Of a DNA stretch of 64,000 nt, positions 45,910-55,619 are shown piece by piece. The DNA lies in NCBI RefSeq assembly GCF_002174305.1, contig NZ_MIJB01000027.1, positions 62,001 through 126,000 of the forward strand, read 5' to 3'. Source of the stretch: Aeromicrobium sp. PE09-221 (lineage in GTDB: Bacteria; Actinomycetota; Actinomycetes; Propionibacteriales; Nocardioidaceae). Under the pieces are notes generated by a model, which was not told where the DNA came from, searched no databases, and saw only the letters and a list, made by a program, of their open reading frames with translations. Positions within the stretch are counted from its first letter, which is position 1; each line of letters starts with the position of its first letter. The translations under genes and the position numbers were made by a program.

Positions 45910-46566
45910 TCATGGCTGCCCTCCTGCCGCGGTCATCACCGCTTGGACGTTGACATATGTCATCCGATGCTCCGCGCACGGCCCGTGCTCGCGCAAGGCC
46001 TGCTCGTGCCGCGCGGTCGAGTATCCCTTATGTACCGCGAAGTCGTACTGCGGGTATGTCTCGTGCAGGTCCACCATGATCCGGTCGCGCGTCACCTTGG
46101 CGATGATCGAGGCCGCCGCGATGGATGCCGACACCCGGTCACCCTTCCAGACGGCGAGTCCGGGCGTGCCCAGGCCGTCGACACTGAACCCATCGGTGAG
46201 CACATAGGCGGGAACGATCTCGAGCCGGGCGAGAGCGCGGCGCAGAGCCGCCACATTGGCGCGGTGCAACCCCAGTCGGTCGCACTCGCCGGGCTCGATC
46301 ACGACGACCGACCATGCGCGCGCTCGCTGGGTGATGAGATCGAAACAGGCATCGCGGCGCTTCGGAGTCAGCAGCTTGGAGTCGGCCAGCCCGTCGATCG
46401 GCTTGCCGAGCACGGCCGCAGCGGCCACCAGCGGCCCCGCACAGGCTCCCCTGCCCGCCTCGTCGACACCCGCGATAGGTGCCAGGCCACGGCGACTCAA
46501 CGCTCGCTCATAGCCGTAGAGGCCTGCATCGCGGCGGATCGTGGGGCCTGAGAGGAGTGTGGTCAC
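45910..46566 (-). CDS. rnhB: Ribonuclease HII
   Basis: A 218-residue enzyme that removes ribonucleotides and RNA from RNA-DNA hybrids. Active-site motifs are AGVDEAGRGACAGP (Asp, Glu), the later LTDGFSVDGLG and ASIIAKVTRDRIM. The start is GTG, overlapping the lepB stop by four bases (GTGA). Length is typical. Confidence 0.95.
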   Translation of the reverse strand: MTTLLSGPTIRRDAGLYGYERALSRRGLAPIAGVDEAGRGACAGPLVAAAAVLGKPIDGLADSKLLTPKRRDACFDLITQRARAWSVVVIEPGECDRLGLHRANVAALRRALARLEIVPAYVLTDGFSVDGLGTPGLAVWKGDRVSASIAAASIIAKVTRDRIMVDLHETYPQYDFAVHKGYSTARHEQALREHGPCAEHRMTYVNVQAVMTAAGGQP

Positions 46567-47219
46567 GGCGCCTTCTCGAAGGCATCCGTACCGTCGATGA
46601 AACCGAAGCGGCTGAACGGCCAGACCCGTAACCAGGCCTTACCGACGACATCGTCCTCACGGATGAATCCACCGCCGGGATCGCCGAGGTGGTAGCGCGA
46701 ATCGGAGGAGTTACCGCGATTGTCACCCTGCACCCACAGATAGCCGTCCGGCACCTCCACCTCGAACGTACGGTCGGCATTCGCCTCGGCATCGGCGAGA
46801 TACGGCTCGTCGATCGACTCTCCGTTGACCTGGAGCCGGCCTTCCTCATCGCAGCAGGAGACGGTATCGCCTCCCACCCCCACGACACGCTTGATGAGAT
46901 GACCGCCGGAGGGGTAGAGGCCGATGACCTCGAGCGAGCGCTGCACGATATTGCCCGGACCCGAGGACTCGGCGGAACCGAGCCAACCCCCCGGATCGTC
47001 GAAGACGATGATATCCCCGCGCTGGGGATCACCGGTCCAGTAGGAGACCTTCTGGACGAGCAGCTTGTCGTCGATCTGCATCTCCGGCTCCATCGAGGCA
47101 GAGGGGATGTAGAACGCCTGGACGAAGAAGGTCTTGACGATGACGGCCAGCACGACTGCCGTCACGATCAGCAGGATCGACTCCTGCCATACGGGCAGCT
47201 GGCGCTTCTCGGTCGTCAC
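46563..47219 (-). CDS. lepB: Signal peptidase I
   Basis: A 218-residue membrane-anchored Ser-Lys protease. One N-terminal helix (about 14-34) is followed by IPSASMEPEM with Ser42, and the catalytic Lys110 lies in GGHLIKRVVGVGGD. The C-terminal SGDNRG-like box reads VQGDNRGNSSDSRYH. The start is GTG. It is encoded between rplS and rnhB, the standard actinobacterial position. Confidence 0.95.
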   Translation of the reverse strand: MTTEKRQLPVWQESILLIVTAVVLAVIVKTFFVQAFYIPSASMEPEMQIDDKLLVQKVSYWTGDPQRGDIIVFDDPGGWLGSAESSGPGNIVQRSLEVIGLYPSGGHLIKRVVGVGGDTVSCCDEEGRLQVNGESIDEPYLADAEANADRTFEVEVPDGYLWVQGDNRGNSSDSRYHLGDPGGGFIREDDVVGKAWLRVWPFSRFGFIDGTDAFEKAP

Positions 47220-47276
47220 TCGATGAAGCGTACCGGGCGCCCAGACAGCACCGGTGGGGGCGCGCTGGAACGCGAA

Positions 47277-47300
47277 ACGACCCCGCCGTGGCGGGGTCGT
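47277..47300 (-). terminator. Terminator of rplS
   Basis: A perfect 10-bp stem (ACGACCCCGC/GCGGGGTCGT) with a 4-base loop lies 22 bases after the rplS stop, followed on the minus strand by TTCGCGTT. Confidence 0.8.
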
Positions 47301-47321
47301 CTCGGGCGGGGAGCGCGAAGA

Positions 47322-47672
47322 TCAGTCCTCGCGCTTCTCCTTGATCTTGGCAGCCTTGCCGCGCAGATTGCGCAGGTAGTACAGCTTGGCGCGACGGACG
47401 TCACCGCGCGTCGCGACCTCGATCTTGTCGATGACCGGGGAGTGCAGCGGGAACGTACGCTCCACACCGACGCCGAAGCTCACCTTGCGAACCGTGAAGG
47501 TCCGGCCGATGCCCGAGCCCTGCACCTTGATGCAGACGCCCTGGAACACCTGAACACGCGAGCGGTTGCCCTCGACGATGTTGACGTGGACCTTGAGCGT
47601 GTCGCCGGCGCGGAACACGGGGATATCGCTGCGCAGTTGGCTGGCAGCGATCTGATCGACGACATTGGTCAT
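47322..47672 (-). CDS. rplS: 50S ribosomal protein L19
   Basis: A 116-residue ribosomal protein at the subunit interface. The family pattern is complete: [40 protein letters not shown] and [18 protein letters not shown]. It is normally next to trmD; here an ammonium channel gene separates them. Confidence 0.97.
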   Translation of the reverse strand: MTNVVDQIAASQLRSDIPVFRAGDTLKVHVNIVEGNRSRVQVFQGVCIKVQGSGIGRTFTVRKVSFGVGVERTFPLHSPVIDKIEVATRGDVRRAKLYYLRNLRGKAAKIKEKRED

Positions 47673-47840
47673 GACTGCTCCTCATCGATGCCACAGGTCA
47701 CCGACGGACTCGATGAACGATATGGGACGGTGCTGCAAGCGACGGGTCTCCCCTGTGGCAGAGGCGTCGGCACCGAGGGTCCATTCTGCCACAGCAGCCG
47801 ATGCTCCCGGTAATCGGGCGTGCCGGCCCTCGCGGCGAAG

Positions 47841-47884
47841 CGATGATGCGTCGCGGTCGCTCCGGCGACCACGACGCATCATCG
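47841..47884. terminator. 20-bp hairpin downstream of the ammonium channel gene
   Basis: A stem of 20 bp with one mismatch (arms 47841-47860 and 47865-47884, core GATGATGCGTCG) and a TCCG loop lies about 37 bases beyond the amt stop on the minus strand. It should end that transcript before the rplS promoter. Confidence 0.65.
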
Positions 47885-47920
47885 TTCTTCTACCCACAGC
47901 GTATGCGGGTGATCTAGGGG

Positions 47921-49141
47921 TCAGTCGAACTTGTATCCCTCGCCGTGCAGGGCGAGATCGATACCGGCGATCTCGTCCTCCTCCTTGGCGCGGAAGCCGA
48001 CCATCGCGTCGATCAGCTTGCCGAGGGCGTAGGCGATGACGAAGGAGTACACCGCCACCGCGACCGCCGGGACGAGCTGGGTCAGGAGCTGATCGATATT
48101 CCCACCGGTGAACAGACCCGTGTCGGTCGCGAAGAAGCCGAGATACAGGCAGCCGATGAATCCCGCCACGAGGTGAAGACCCACGACGTCGAGCGAGTCA
48201 TCGAACCCGAACTTGAACTTCAGGTCGATCGCGAAGCAGCACACCGCCCCGGCCACGAGACCGAGCACGATCGACCACCAGGGGGTCAGGTTCGCGCAGG
48301 CTGGGGTGATCGCCACCAGGCCGGCCACGACACCGGACGCCGCGCCCACCGCGGTGGCCTTGCCGTCCTTGAAGTGTTCGATGACCAGGAAGCCGATGAT
48401 GCCTGCGGCAGGTGCGGCGATGGTGTTGAGGAAGATCAGCGCCCCCGTCGCGTCGTCGCCAGCTGCGCCGGCGTTGAAGCCGAACCAGCCGAACCAAAGG
48501 ATAGCCGCGCCGATCAGCACGAGGGGCACATTGTGCGGAGCGGATTCTTCCTTGGTGAAGCCGATCCGACGCTGCCCGAGGACGAGGGCCAACGCCAGGG
48601 CCGCGGCACCGGCACTGATGTGGACGACCGTTCCGCCCGCCCAGTCCAGGACCTCGGTCTCACCGAAGCCGAACGTGCCGATCCAACCGGTGAGGTTCCC
48701 GTCGGCGTCCAGTCCCCACACCCAGCCCTGCGACGGGAAGTACACCAAAGTCGCCCACAGTCCGGCGAAGAGCATCCAGGGGAAGAAGCGCGCTCGGTCG
48801 GCGACGGCACCGGAGATCAGCGCCGTCGTGATCACCGCGAAGGTGGCTCCGAAGGCCACGCCAGCCAGGCTCGCCGGGTCATTGGCAGCCATGTCGCTCA
48901 ACGCGAAGTCCGAGAACGGGTTGGCGAGGACACCGTCAATGAGGTCATCTCCATTGGAGCCCATGTTGAATCCGTAGAGGATCCACAGCACGAAGACCAG
49001 GCCCATCGCACCGAAGCTGAGCATCATCATCGAGACGACACTCTTCGCCTTGACCAGCCCGCCGTAGAAGAACGCCAATCCGGGGGTCATGAACAGAACA
49101 AGCGCTGCGGTGATCAGCAGCCAGATCGTTCCGGGTTCCAT
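47921..49141 (-). CDS. amt: Ammonium transporter (Amt family), copy 1
   Basis: A 406-residue channel with 11 predicted helices. Landmarks are FMTPGLAFFYGGLVKAKSVV, GGTVVHISAGAAAL and DDSLDVVGLHLVAGFIG with pore histidines. The C-terminal tail ends IAGIDLALHGEGYKFD, the region that contacts PII proteins. The ATG at 49141 with AAGAGG upstream is preferred over an open frame 23 codons longer. A GlnR-like box lies about 90-125 bases upstream. It is a stand-alone gene between rplS and trmD. Confidence 0.94.
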   Translation of the reverse strand: MEPGTIWLLITAALVLFMTPGLAFFYGGLVKAKSVVSMMMLSFGAMGLVFVLWILYGFNMGSNGDDLIDGVLANPFSDFALSDMAANDPASLAGVAFGATFAVITTALISGAVADRARFFPWMLFAGLWATLVYFPSQGWVWGLDADGNLTGWIGTFGFGETEVLDWAGGTVVHISAGAAALALALVLGQRRIGFTKEESAPHNVPLVLIGAAILWFGWFGFNAGAAGDDATGALIFLNTIAAPAAGIIGFLVIEHFKDGKATAVGAASGVVAGLVAITPACANLTPWWSIVLGLVAGAVCCFAIDLKFKFGFDDSLDVVGLHLVAGFIGCLYLGFFATDTGLFTGGNIDQLLTQLVPAVAVAVYSFVIAYALGKLIDAMVGFRAKEEDEIAGIDLALHGEGYKFD

Positions 49142-49228
49142 ATCAACCTCTTTGCGTGTCGGTGAAGGTACAGCCTCGACACGGCGGCGTTGCCGTGACT
49201 GGCACTGCACCGATGCTCATCGCACGCG

Positions 49229-49266
49229 GTTACGAACTCCCACCGCGGCTGTTTCGTCGCGGTAAC
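49229..49266 (-). promoter_or_regulatory. GlnR-type nitrogen regulator box upstream of amt
   Basis: The minus strand reads GTTAC-N6-GAAAC, then after N6 GGTGG, then after N6 GTAAC. The first pair matches the actinobacterial GlnR a-b site (gTnAC-n6-GaAAc) exactly and the second pair is weak. The position suits activation of amt under nitrogen limitation. Confidence 0.55.
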
Positions 49267-49311
49267 ACGGGACGCGGTGAGGTTAAATCTGCGTGGCGCG
49301 TCCGGATCGCG

Positions 49312-49992
49312 TCACGAGGGATCGAGATCCGGTCGGCGCGCTCGCGTGCGCTCGACGGCCTGCGCATGGCGCCAGCGCGCCACATTGCCGTGATGGCCCG
49401 AAAGCAGCACCTCCGGCACGTCGCGACCGCGCCAGCTGGCTGGCTTGGTGTAGACGGGGTACTCCAGCATACCGTCGGTGTGGGACTCCTCGGCCAGGGA
49501 CTCGGGGTTGCCCATGAAGCCCGGGATCAGCCGCACGACGGCCTCGGTGATGGCCAGTGCGGCGACCTCTCCCCCGTTCAGCACGAAGTCGCCGAGGGAG
49601 AGCTCCGCGAGCTGCCAGCGATCGTCGATCTCGTCGATGACGCGCTGATCGATGCCCTCGTAGCGGCCGCAGCAGAAGACCAGATGGGGTTCGGTGCTCA
49701 AGGCGGCGGCACGGGCTTGATCGAAGACCTCTCCGGAGGGGGTCGGGACGATGACCACGCTCTCGTCGGCGCAGACCGCGTCCAAGGCCTCACCCCACGG
49801 TTCGGGGCGCATGACCATGCCCGCACCGCCACCATACGGAGTGTCGTCGACCGTTCGGTGACGATCGTGGGTCCAGTGCCGCAGGTCGTGGACCTGGACA
49901 TCCAGCAAGCCTCTCTCCTGTGCGCGCCCGGGCAGCGACAGCGCGAGGGGATCGAGATACTCGGGGAAGATCGTGATGATGTCGATGCGCAC
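49312..49992 (-). CDS. trmD: tRNA (guanine37-N1)-methyltransferase
   Basis: A 226-residue SPOUT methyltransferase that prevents frameshifting. Motifs are [41 protein letters not shown] and the knot region [15 protein letters not shown]. The start is GTG. It follows rimM by five bases, completing rpsP-KH-rimM-trmD. Confidence 0.96.
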   Translation of the reverse strand: MRIDIITIFPEYLDPLALSLPGRAQERGLLDVQVHDLRHWTHDRHRTVDDTPYGGGAGMVMRPEPWGEALDAVCADESVVIVPTPSGEVFDQARAAALSTEPHLVFCCGRYEGIDQRVIDEIDDRWQLAELSLGDFVLNGGEVAALAITEAVVRLIPGFMGNPESLAEESHTDGMLEYPVYTKPASWRGRDVPEVLLSGHHGNVARWRHAQAVERTRARRPDLDPS

Positions 49993-49997
49993 GCGGG

Positions 49998-50528
49998 TCA
50001 GGACCCTTCGGGACCCGAGACCTCGGCCGCATCGGGGTCGAGCAGACCGGGGATATCGGCGACCACCACGCGACCGCGGTCGAGATCGACCTCGGGAACC
50101 AGCGCCGCGACGAACGGCACCAGGATCTCACGCCCGGACGCATCGATCGCCAGGGTGTCGTGAGCCGGCAGATGCACGATATCGGTCACGATGCCGATGG
50201 ACGTCCCCGCCTCGGTGACGGCCTGCAGTCCAATGAGCTGGCGATCGTAGAAGGCGTCCTCCTCCTCGGGCACCTCGTCGGGGTCGATCCTGGCCTCGAG
50301 CACGGAACCACGCAATGCCTCGGCCGCCGTGCGGTCGGCGACCTCCTGGAACTTCACGATGAAGCGACCCGAATGCGGCCGCGCAGAGGCGACCGTCAAG
50401 GTCCCGTCCCCGCACATGACCGACGAGCCCGGAGCGAAACGTCGCTCGGGCTCGTCGGTGCGGACGTCGACAGTGACATCGCCGCGCACGCCGTGCGCTC
50501 GGCCGATCCGGCCGATGACGACCAGCAT
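49998..50528 (-). CDS. rimM: 16S rRNA processing protein RimM
   Basis: A 176-residue 30S assembly factor. The N-terminal domain starts [20 protein letters not shown], and the C-terminal PRC-barrel includes [16 protein letters not shown] and [18 protein letters not shown]. The ATG at 50528 is chosen; a frame reaching further upstream overlaps the KH gene and has no similarity. Confidence 0.95.
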   Translation of the reverse strand: MLVVIGRIGRAHGVRGDVTVDVRTDEPERRFAPGSSVMCGDGTLTVASARPHSGRFIVKFQEVADRTAAEALRGSVLEARIDPDEVPEEEDAFYDRQLIGLQAVTEAGTSIGIVTDIVHLPAHDTLAIDASGREILVPFVAALVPEVDLDRGRVVVADIPGLLDPDAAEVSGPEGS

Positions 50529-50535
50529 GGCCGGG

Positions 50536-50787
50536 TCAGCGCTGGCGGTCGACGTCGACGAAGTCGATCCGCGCGCCACCGGACCCGGCGATGGCCGAGC
50601 TGACGGTGCGGATCGCTGTGGCGGTGCGTCCCCCGCGGCCGATCACCTTGCCGAGATCGTCGGGGTGGACCCGGACCTCGTACAGGTCACCGCGCCGGGT
50701 CTGCTTGGCGCGGACCGTGACGTCGTCGGGATGCTCGACGATGCTGGCGACGAGGTGCTCGACGACCTCCCGCAGGGGCGCACCCAT
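50536..50787 (-). CDS. KH-domain RNA-binding protein (KhpA-like)
   Basis: An 83-residue protein with one KH domain. The GxxG loop reads KVIGRGGRTATAIR, and the N-terminal helix carries APLREVVEHLVASIVEHPDD. KhpA-type proteins bind RNA and affect cell division and translation. The gene between rpsP and rimM is conserved in Gram-positives. A GTG at 50793, overlapping the rpsP stop by GTGA, is an alternative start. Confidence 0.92.
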   Translation of the reverse strand: MGAPLREVVEHLVASIVEHPDDVTVRAKQTRRGDLYEVRVHPDDLGKVIGRGGRTATAIRTVSSAIAGSGGARIDFVDVDRQR

Positions 50788-50789
50788 GA

Positions 50790-51215
50790 TCACTCGGCCT
50801 CGGGGGCCGGGGTCTCGTCGGCCGGAGCCTCGGCCGCCGGTTCAGCAGCCTTGGGCTTGCTCTTGCCCGTCGTGGCACCCTTCTTGGGCTCGCTGTGAAG
50901 CTCCTTCAGGGCCGCGTCGAAGAGCTCGGCCTTGTTCGGCTTGGGCTCGGGCTGCTTCAGCGTCGCCTGACCGCCGATATCACCGGTGAGCTTGAGGATC
51001 GCCGCGACGGCGTCCGTCGGCTGCGCGCCGACACCGAGCCAGTACTGAGCACGCTCGGAGTCGACGTGGATCGTCGAGGGCTCGGTCTTGGGGTTGTACG
51101 TGCCGATCTCCTCGATCACGCGACCGTCGCGCTTGGTGCGCGCGTCGGCGATGACGATGCGGTAGAACGGCGTGCGGATCTTGCCCATCCGCTTGAGGCG
51201 AATCTTGACTGCCAC
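50790..51215 (-). CDS. rpsP: 30S ribosomal protein S16
   Basis: A 141-residue protein with the S16 core (about 1-85; [48 protein letters not shown]) and an Ala/Glu/Pro/Lys-rich C-terminal extension of ~55 residues, as is common in actinobacteria. The start is GTG at 51215 with AAGGAG upstream; the longer open frame is unsupported. Confidence 0.96.
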   Translation of the reverse strand: MAVKIRLKRMGKIRTPFYRIVIADARTKRDGRVIEEIGTYNPKTEPSTIHVDSERAQYWLGVGAQPTDAVAAILKLTGDIGGQATLKQPEPKPNKAELFDAALKELHSEPKKGATTGKSKPKAAEPAAEAPADETPAPEAE

Positions 51216-51395
51216 TGGTGTGGTGTCTCCTTGTGATCTGAGCTGTCGGTGACGACGCCACGGCATGTGGGGCAGGCCGCGCGACGTCGGGGGCCGGACC
51301 ATGCAGTTGAGAGGGACCGCACAGCGCCGGACGCAAGGCACCATTGTGCCAGAGGAGCACGGAGGCTCCAAACATGCCCTGACGCGAAGCCCGCA

Positions 51396-51435
51396 CCGCG
51401 GGCGGTGAGTGATCACGCGCACTCATCGCCCGCGG
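51396..51435 (-). terminator. Terminator of the ABC exporter operon
   Basis: A 15-bp GC-rich stem with one G-U pair (arms 51396-51410 and 51421-51435; CCGCGGGCGGTGAGT) and a 10-base loop lies 15 bases after the exporter stop on the minus strand. Confidence 0.7.
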
Positions 51436-51450
51436 CAGGGCGGGTGATGC

Positions 51451-53343
51451 TCAGGTCGCCGGGGCGGCGAACTGGGCGGCGTAGAGCCGCTGGTAGGCGC
51501 CGCCGGCTTCGATGAGCTCGTCGTGCGTGCCCTGCTCGACGATCGCTCCCTGCTCCATGACGACGATGTGGTCGGCATCGCGGATGGTGGAGAGGCGGTG
51601 CGCGACGACGAAGCTCGTGCGTCCGCTCCTCAATCGGGTCATCGCCTCCTGGACCAGGGACTCGGTGCGAGTGTCGACCGAGCTGGTGGCTTCGTCGAGG
51701 ATCAGGATCGCCGGATCGGCGAGGAACGCGCGGGCGATGGTCAGCAACTGACGCTGCCCGGCGCTGACTCCCCCGCCGTCATCGTCGACACGCGTCTCAT
51801 AGCCATCGGGCAAGGTCCGTACGAAGTGGTCGACGTGAGCAGCCTCCGCCGCGCGGGCGATATCGGCGGGCGAGGCGCCATCGGCACCGTAGGCGATGTT
51901 CTCCCCGATGGTGCCGGAGAACAGCCAGGTGTCCTGCAGCACCACGCCGAACTGGTCGCGTAGCCGCGCGCGCCGCAGCACCGCGATGTCCACGCCGTCG
52001 AGGGTGATGCGCCCGGCATCGAGATCGTAGAACCGCAGGAGCAGATTGGTCAACGTCGTCTTGCCCGCACCCGTCGGACCGACGATCGCGATCGTCTGGC
52101 CCGGCTCCGCGACGAGTGAGAGATGCTCGATGAGGGGTTCGTCGGTGTAGGAGAAGGACACATCGTCGAAGACCACGCGCCCGTGGACGGGCTCGACCAG
52201 CTCACCGGCGTCGACCTCCGCCGGCTCCCGTGGCTCGTCCAAGAGCGCGAAGGCCCTCTCCGCCGATGCGAGACCGGACTGCAGCAGGTTGATCATCGCC
52301 GCGACCTGGGTCAGTGGCTGAGTGAACTGCCGCGAGTACTGGATGAATGCCTGCACCGATCCGATGGACAGCGTGCCCGATGCCACCCGCACGCCACCGA
52401 TGACCGCCACGAGCACGTAGTTGATGTTGGAGACGAACATCATCACGGGCTGGATGACGCCGGAGATGAACTGTGCCCGGAAGGAGGCGTCGAACAGCGC
52501 CTCGTTGCTGGCATCGAACTCCTCGCGTGCCCGCTCGCGCCGACCGAAGACCTTGACGACCTCGTGCCCGGTGAAGGTCTCCTCGACATGCGCGTTCAGG
52601 CGACCGGTCTGGGTCCACTGGGCGATGAACTGCGGTTGCGAGCGCTTCATGATCTGCCCTGTGAGCACGATGGCCACCGGGATGGTGACGACCGCGATGA
52701 CGGTCAGCAGCGGCGAGATGGTCAGCATCATCACGAGGGTGCCGAGGACCATCAGCAGACTGGTGAGCATCTGGCTGAGCGTCTGCTGCAGCGACTGCGC
52801 GACATTGTCGATGTCATTGGTCGTGCGCGAGAGGATCTCGCCGCGCTCCTGGCCGTCCAGATAGGACAGCGGCACGTGATGCACCTGTTCCTCGACGTCA
52901 CGCCTGAGCCCGGCCACCATGCGCTGGACGGCGGTGGTGGCGAGCACTCCCTGGAACCAGGTGAACAACGACGCCACGAGATAGAGCACGACCGCACCGA
53001 GCAGCACCCACGCGAGCGCGGTGAAGTCGATGCCCCGGCCGGGCGTCAGATCCACCGACCCGATGAGCTGAGCGAGGCGGTCGTCGCCCTGTTGACGCAG
53101 CTGCTCCACCACCTCCTCCTTGGTGGCGCCCTCAGGGAACCGACTGGAGAGGAAGCCGTCGAAGACGAGATCGGTCGCATGGCCGAGGATCCGAGGCCCG
53201 ACCACCGACAGCGCCGTGCCGATGAACCCGAAGGCGACGATCCCCCAGACGACGATGCGCTCGGCGAACAGGCGTCGCAGCAGCCGCCCGAAGGTGCCGC
53301 GGAAGTCGGCTGGCTTGGCCGGCGCCCCAGCCTGATGGCTCAT
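51451..53343 (-). CDS. ABC exporter, half-transporter A (canonical ATPase)
   Basis: A 630-residue half-transporter with an N-terminal ABC_membrane domain of six helices (about 25-330) and a nucleotide-binding domain (about 375-620). Walker A reads GPTGAGKTTLTNL, the signature VSAGQRQLLTIARA and Walker B LILDEATSSVD with the catalytic Glu. It overlaps the second half-transporter gene by four bases, so a heterodimeric multidrug/lipid exporter of the TM287/288 or BmrCD type is likely. The substrate is not predictable. Confidence 0.93.
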   Translation of the reverse strand: MSHQAGAPAKPADFRGTFGRLLRRLFAERIVVWGIVAFGFIGTALSVVGPRILGHATDLVFDGFLSSRFPEGATKEEVVEQLRQQGDDRLAQLIGSVDLTPGRGIDFTALAWVLLGAVVLYLVASLFTWFQGVLATTAVQRMVAGLRRDVEEQVHHVPLSYLDGQERGEILSRTTNDIDNVAQSLQQTLSQMLTSLLMVLGTLVMMLTISPLLTVIAVVTIPVAIVLTGQIMKRSQPQFIAQWTQTGRLNAHVEETFTGHEVVKVFGRRERAREEFDASNEALFDASFRAQFISGVIQPVMMFVSNINYVLVAVIGGVRVASGTLSIGSVQAFIQYSRQFTQPLTQVAAMINLLQSGLASAERAFALLDEPREPAEVDAGELVEPVHGRVVFDDVSFSYTDEPLIEHLSLVAEPGQTIAIVGPTGAGKTTLTNLLLRFYDLDAGRITLDGVDIAVLRRARLRDQFGVVLQDTWLFSGTIGENIAYGADGASPADIARAAEAAHVDHFVRTLPDGYETRVDDDGGGVSAGQRQLLTIARAFLADPAILILDEATSSVDTRTESLVQEAMTRLRSGRTSFVVAHRLSTIRDADHIVVMEQGAIVEQGTHDELIEAGGAYQRLYAAQFAAPAT

Positions 53344-55076
53344 GAGCTCGCCTCCTGCTCGCTCAGCTGGGACAGAACGATCTCGCGATACACCGCGTTC
53401 TCCTCCATCAGCTCGGCATGCGTGCCTGTACCGACGACATTGCCCCGGTCCATCACGATGATCCGGTCGGCATCGCGGATGGTGCTGATGCGCTGCGCCA
53501 CGATCACCACCGCCGCCTCGGCGGTCACGGGACGCAACGCGCGTCGCAGCGCGGCATCCGTGGAGAAGTCGAGGGCGGAGAAGGAGTCATCGAAGAGATA
53601 GATGAGCGGACGTTTGACGAGGGCGCGAGCGATCGCGAGGCGCTGCCGTTGGCCACCGGAGACATTCGATCCGCCCTGGCTGATCGGCGCCTCGAGACCA
53701 CCGGGCAGGCGCTCCACGAAATCGCGTGCCTGGGCGGTCTCGAGCGCCTCCCACAGCTCCTCTTCAGTGGCATCTGCGCGCCCGAACCGCAGATTCGAGG
53801 CGATCGTGCCGCTGAACAGCATCGCCTTCTGAGGCACCAAGCCCATCACCGCCCAGACATCGGCCGGGCGCAGATCGCGAAGGTCGTGACCGTCGAGGAG
53901 GACGGCACCATCGGTGACATCGAAGAGCCGGGTCATCAGACCGAGGACGGTCGACTTGCCGCTGCCCGTGCCACCGACGATCGCCGTGGTCTCACCTGGT
54001 CGCACGACGACCGAGGCGTGCCGGACCACGTCGTGCTCGGCACCCGGATAGCGGAACGAGGCGTCATCGAGGTCGAGCTTGCCCTGGGTGATCGCGACCG
54101 CGGGGACGTCGGGACTCACATCGATGACCGGCTCGGTATCGAGGACCTCCGTGATGCGCTCGGCGGAGACCTCGGCGCGGGGCCACAGCATGAAGATGAA
54201 GGTGGCCATCATGACCGACATCAGGATCTGGATCAGGTAGTTCTGGAACGCCGTGAGCGCACCGATCTCCAGGTCGCCGGACTCGATGCGGTGAGCTCCC
54301 CACCAGATCGCCAGAACGACCGAGAGGTTCATGATGCCCATCAGCAGCGGGAAGAAGATGCTCATGAGCCGGCCGGCGGAGATCGCGACATCGCGGTAGG
54401 CCGTGTTGGCGTCACCGAAGCGCTCGGTCTCGTAGCGTTCCTTGACGAACGCGCGGATGACGCGGATGCCGGTGATCTGCTCGCGCATGATGCCGTTGAT
54501 CCCGTCGATCCGGGTCTGCATGAGCCGGAACAGCGGACGCATCCGACGGATGATGAGCGAGAGGGTGATGACGAGCACCGGCAGGACGATGACCAGCACG
54601 CCGGAGAGCTGCACATCCTGACGGAGCGCCATCACCATGCCGCCGATCCCCATGATGGGCGCGACGAGCAGCATCGTGAGGCCCATGAACAGCAGAAGCT
54701 GCACCTGCTGGACATCGTTCGTGGAGCGGGTGATGAGGGTGGGCGCGCCGAACTGGGACATCTCGCGCGCACCGAAGCCGTCGACGGCGTCGTACACACC
54801 GGCGCGCAGATCGCGTCCGACCCCCATCGCCACCTTCGACCCGATGTAGACCGCGACCACATTGGTGACGACCTGCACGACGGTGACAGCGAGCATCAGG
54901 CCGCCGACCCGCCAGATGTACCCGACATCGCCCTCGGCGACGCCGTCATCGATGATGTCGGCATTGAGTCCCGGCAGGTACAGGGTCGCCAGGGTCTGCA
55001 CCAGCTGGAAGACCGCGACCCAGACAATCGCGCCACGATAGGGGCGCAGATGTCTGCGCAACAGTCCGATCAGCAC
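53340..55076 (-). CDS. ABC exporter, half-transporter B (degenerate ATPase site)
   Basis: A 578-residue half-transporter with a six-helix domain (about 15-300) and a nucleotide-binding domain (about 340-570). Walker A reads GGTGSGKSTVLGL and the signature VSGGQRQRLAIARA. Walker B reads YLFDDSFSALD, with Asp in place of the catalytic Glu. This marks the degenerate partner of a heterodimeric exporter, where one composite site hydrolyses ATP poorly. It is the first gene of the pair. Confidence 0.93.
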   Translation of the reverse strand: MLIGLLRRHLRPYRGAIVWVAVFQLVQTLATLYLPGLNADIIDDGVAEGDVGYIWRVGGLMLAVTVVQVVTNVVAVYIGSKVAMGVGRDLRAGVYDAVDGFGAREMSQFGAPTLITRSTNDVQQVQLLLFMGLTMLLVAPIMGIGGMVMALRQDVQLSGVLVIVLPVLVITLSLIIRRMRPLFRLMQTRIDGINGIMREQITGIRVIRAFVKERYETERFGDANTAYRDVAISAGRLMSIFFPLLMGIMNLSVVLAIWWGAHRIESGDLEIGALTAFQNYLIQILMSVMMATFIFMLWPRAEVSAERITEVLDTEPVIDVSPDVPAVAITQGKLDLDDASFRYPGAEHDVVRHASVVVRPGETTAIVGGTGSGKSTVLGLMTRLFDVTDGAVLLDGHDLRDLRPADVWAVMGLVPQKAMLFSGTIASNLRFGRADATEEELWEALETAQARDFVERLPGGLEAPISQGGSNVSGGQRQRLAIARALVKRPLIYLFDDSFSALDFSTDAALRRALRPVTAEAAVVIVAQRISTIRDADRIIVMDRGNVVGTGTHAELMEENAVYREIVLSQLSEQEASS

Positions 55077-55274
55077 CCGGTCAGCCTACGCCGGTGCACC
55101 GACGGTCCCTTTCCGATGGCCTGCCGCCTCCGCGACTCGCCGAGCACGTCATCGAGCGGCGGCCTCGATCCGGCACCCGACCTTGTACTGACGCAGCCCT
55201 GCACAACACACGATGAGCTTCTGTGGTGGTCCTGGCAGCCGTAGAAACACATCCTCCGTGCGCCCCTCGGCTGC

Positions 55275-55617
55275 GTGGGTAGCGCACCTCTCAACCACCC
55301 CGAGACGTGCCTGGTCCGCGCCGGGTTGACTCCGGCCGATGCCCAACAAGTGAGCGGTGAGATCGGGCGGGTGAAGAACCGGCTCGACGCCCTCGTCCTG
55401 TACGCGGCGCGGGTGATCCACGACTGCCGCCTCGCTCGCCCTCAGGGTGCTGCCAGCACGGGCGACCTGCTCGGCAGGGACCTGGGCAACGACAGGTACC
55501 CCCACCACCGCCAGATCCACACCGGACACCTCGAATGCCGCATCAACCCACACGACGGCATCCCCGAATTCCGCAAACCCGGAACCACCCCATGGAAAAC
55601 GCCACCACCGCTGGCGA
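55275..55617 (+). pseudogene. Remnant of a DUF222/HNH endonuclease gene with an internal deletion
   Basis: In one frame, a DUF222-like N-terminal segment (GEIGRVKNRLDALV, then GAASTGDLL; residues about 29-67) is followed at once by what looks like the extreme C terminus of the same family (HHRQIHTGHLECRINPHDG, then IPEFRKPG). The ~300 residues usually between, including most of the HNH site, are missing. The frame then runs on into antisense of the gluconate permease, so no proper stop remains. It is on the opposite strand to its neighbours. Identification is by eye and moderate. Confidence 0.55.
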
Positions 55618-55619
55618 CC

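Noticed and set aside
55077-55274. Insertion-sequence remnant after the ABC exporter genes
   Set aside because: No terminal inverted repeats or transposase motifs could be recognised; only the DUF222/HNH similarity beginning at 55275 is supported.
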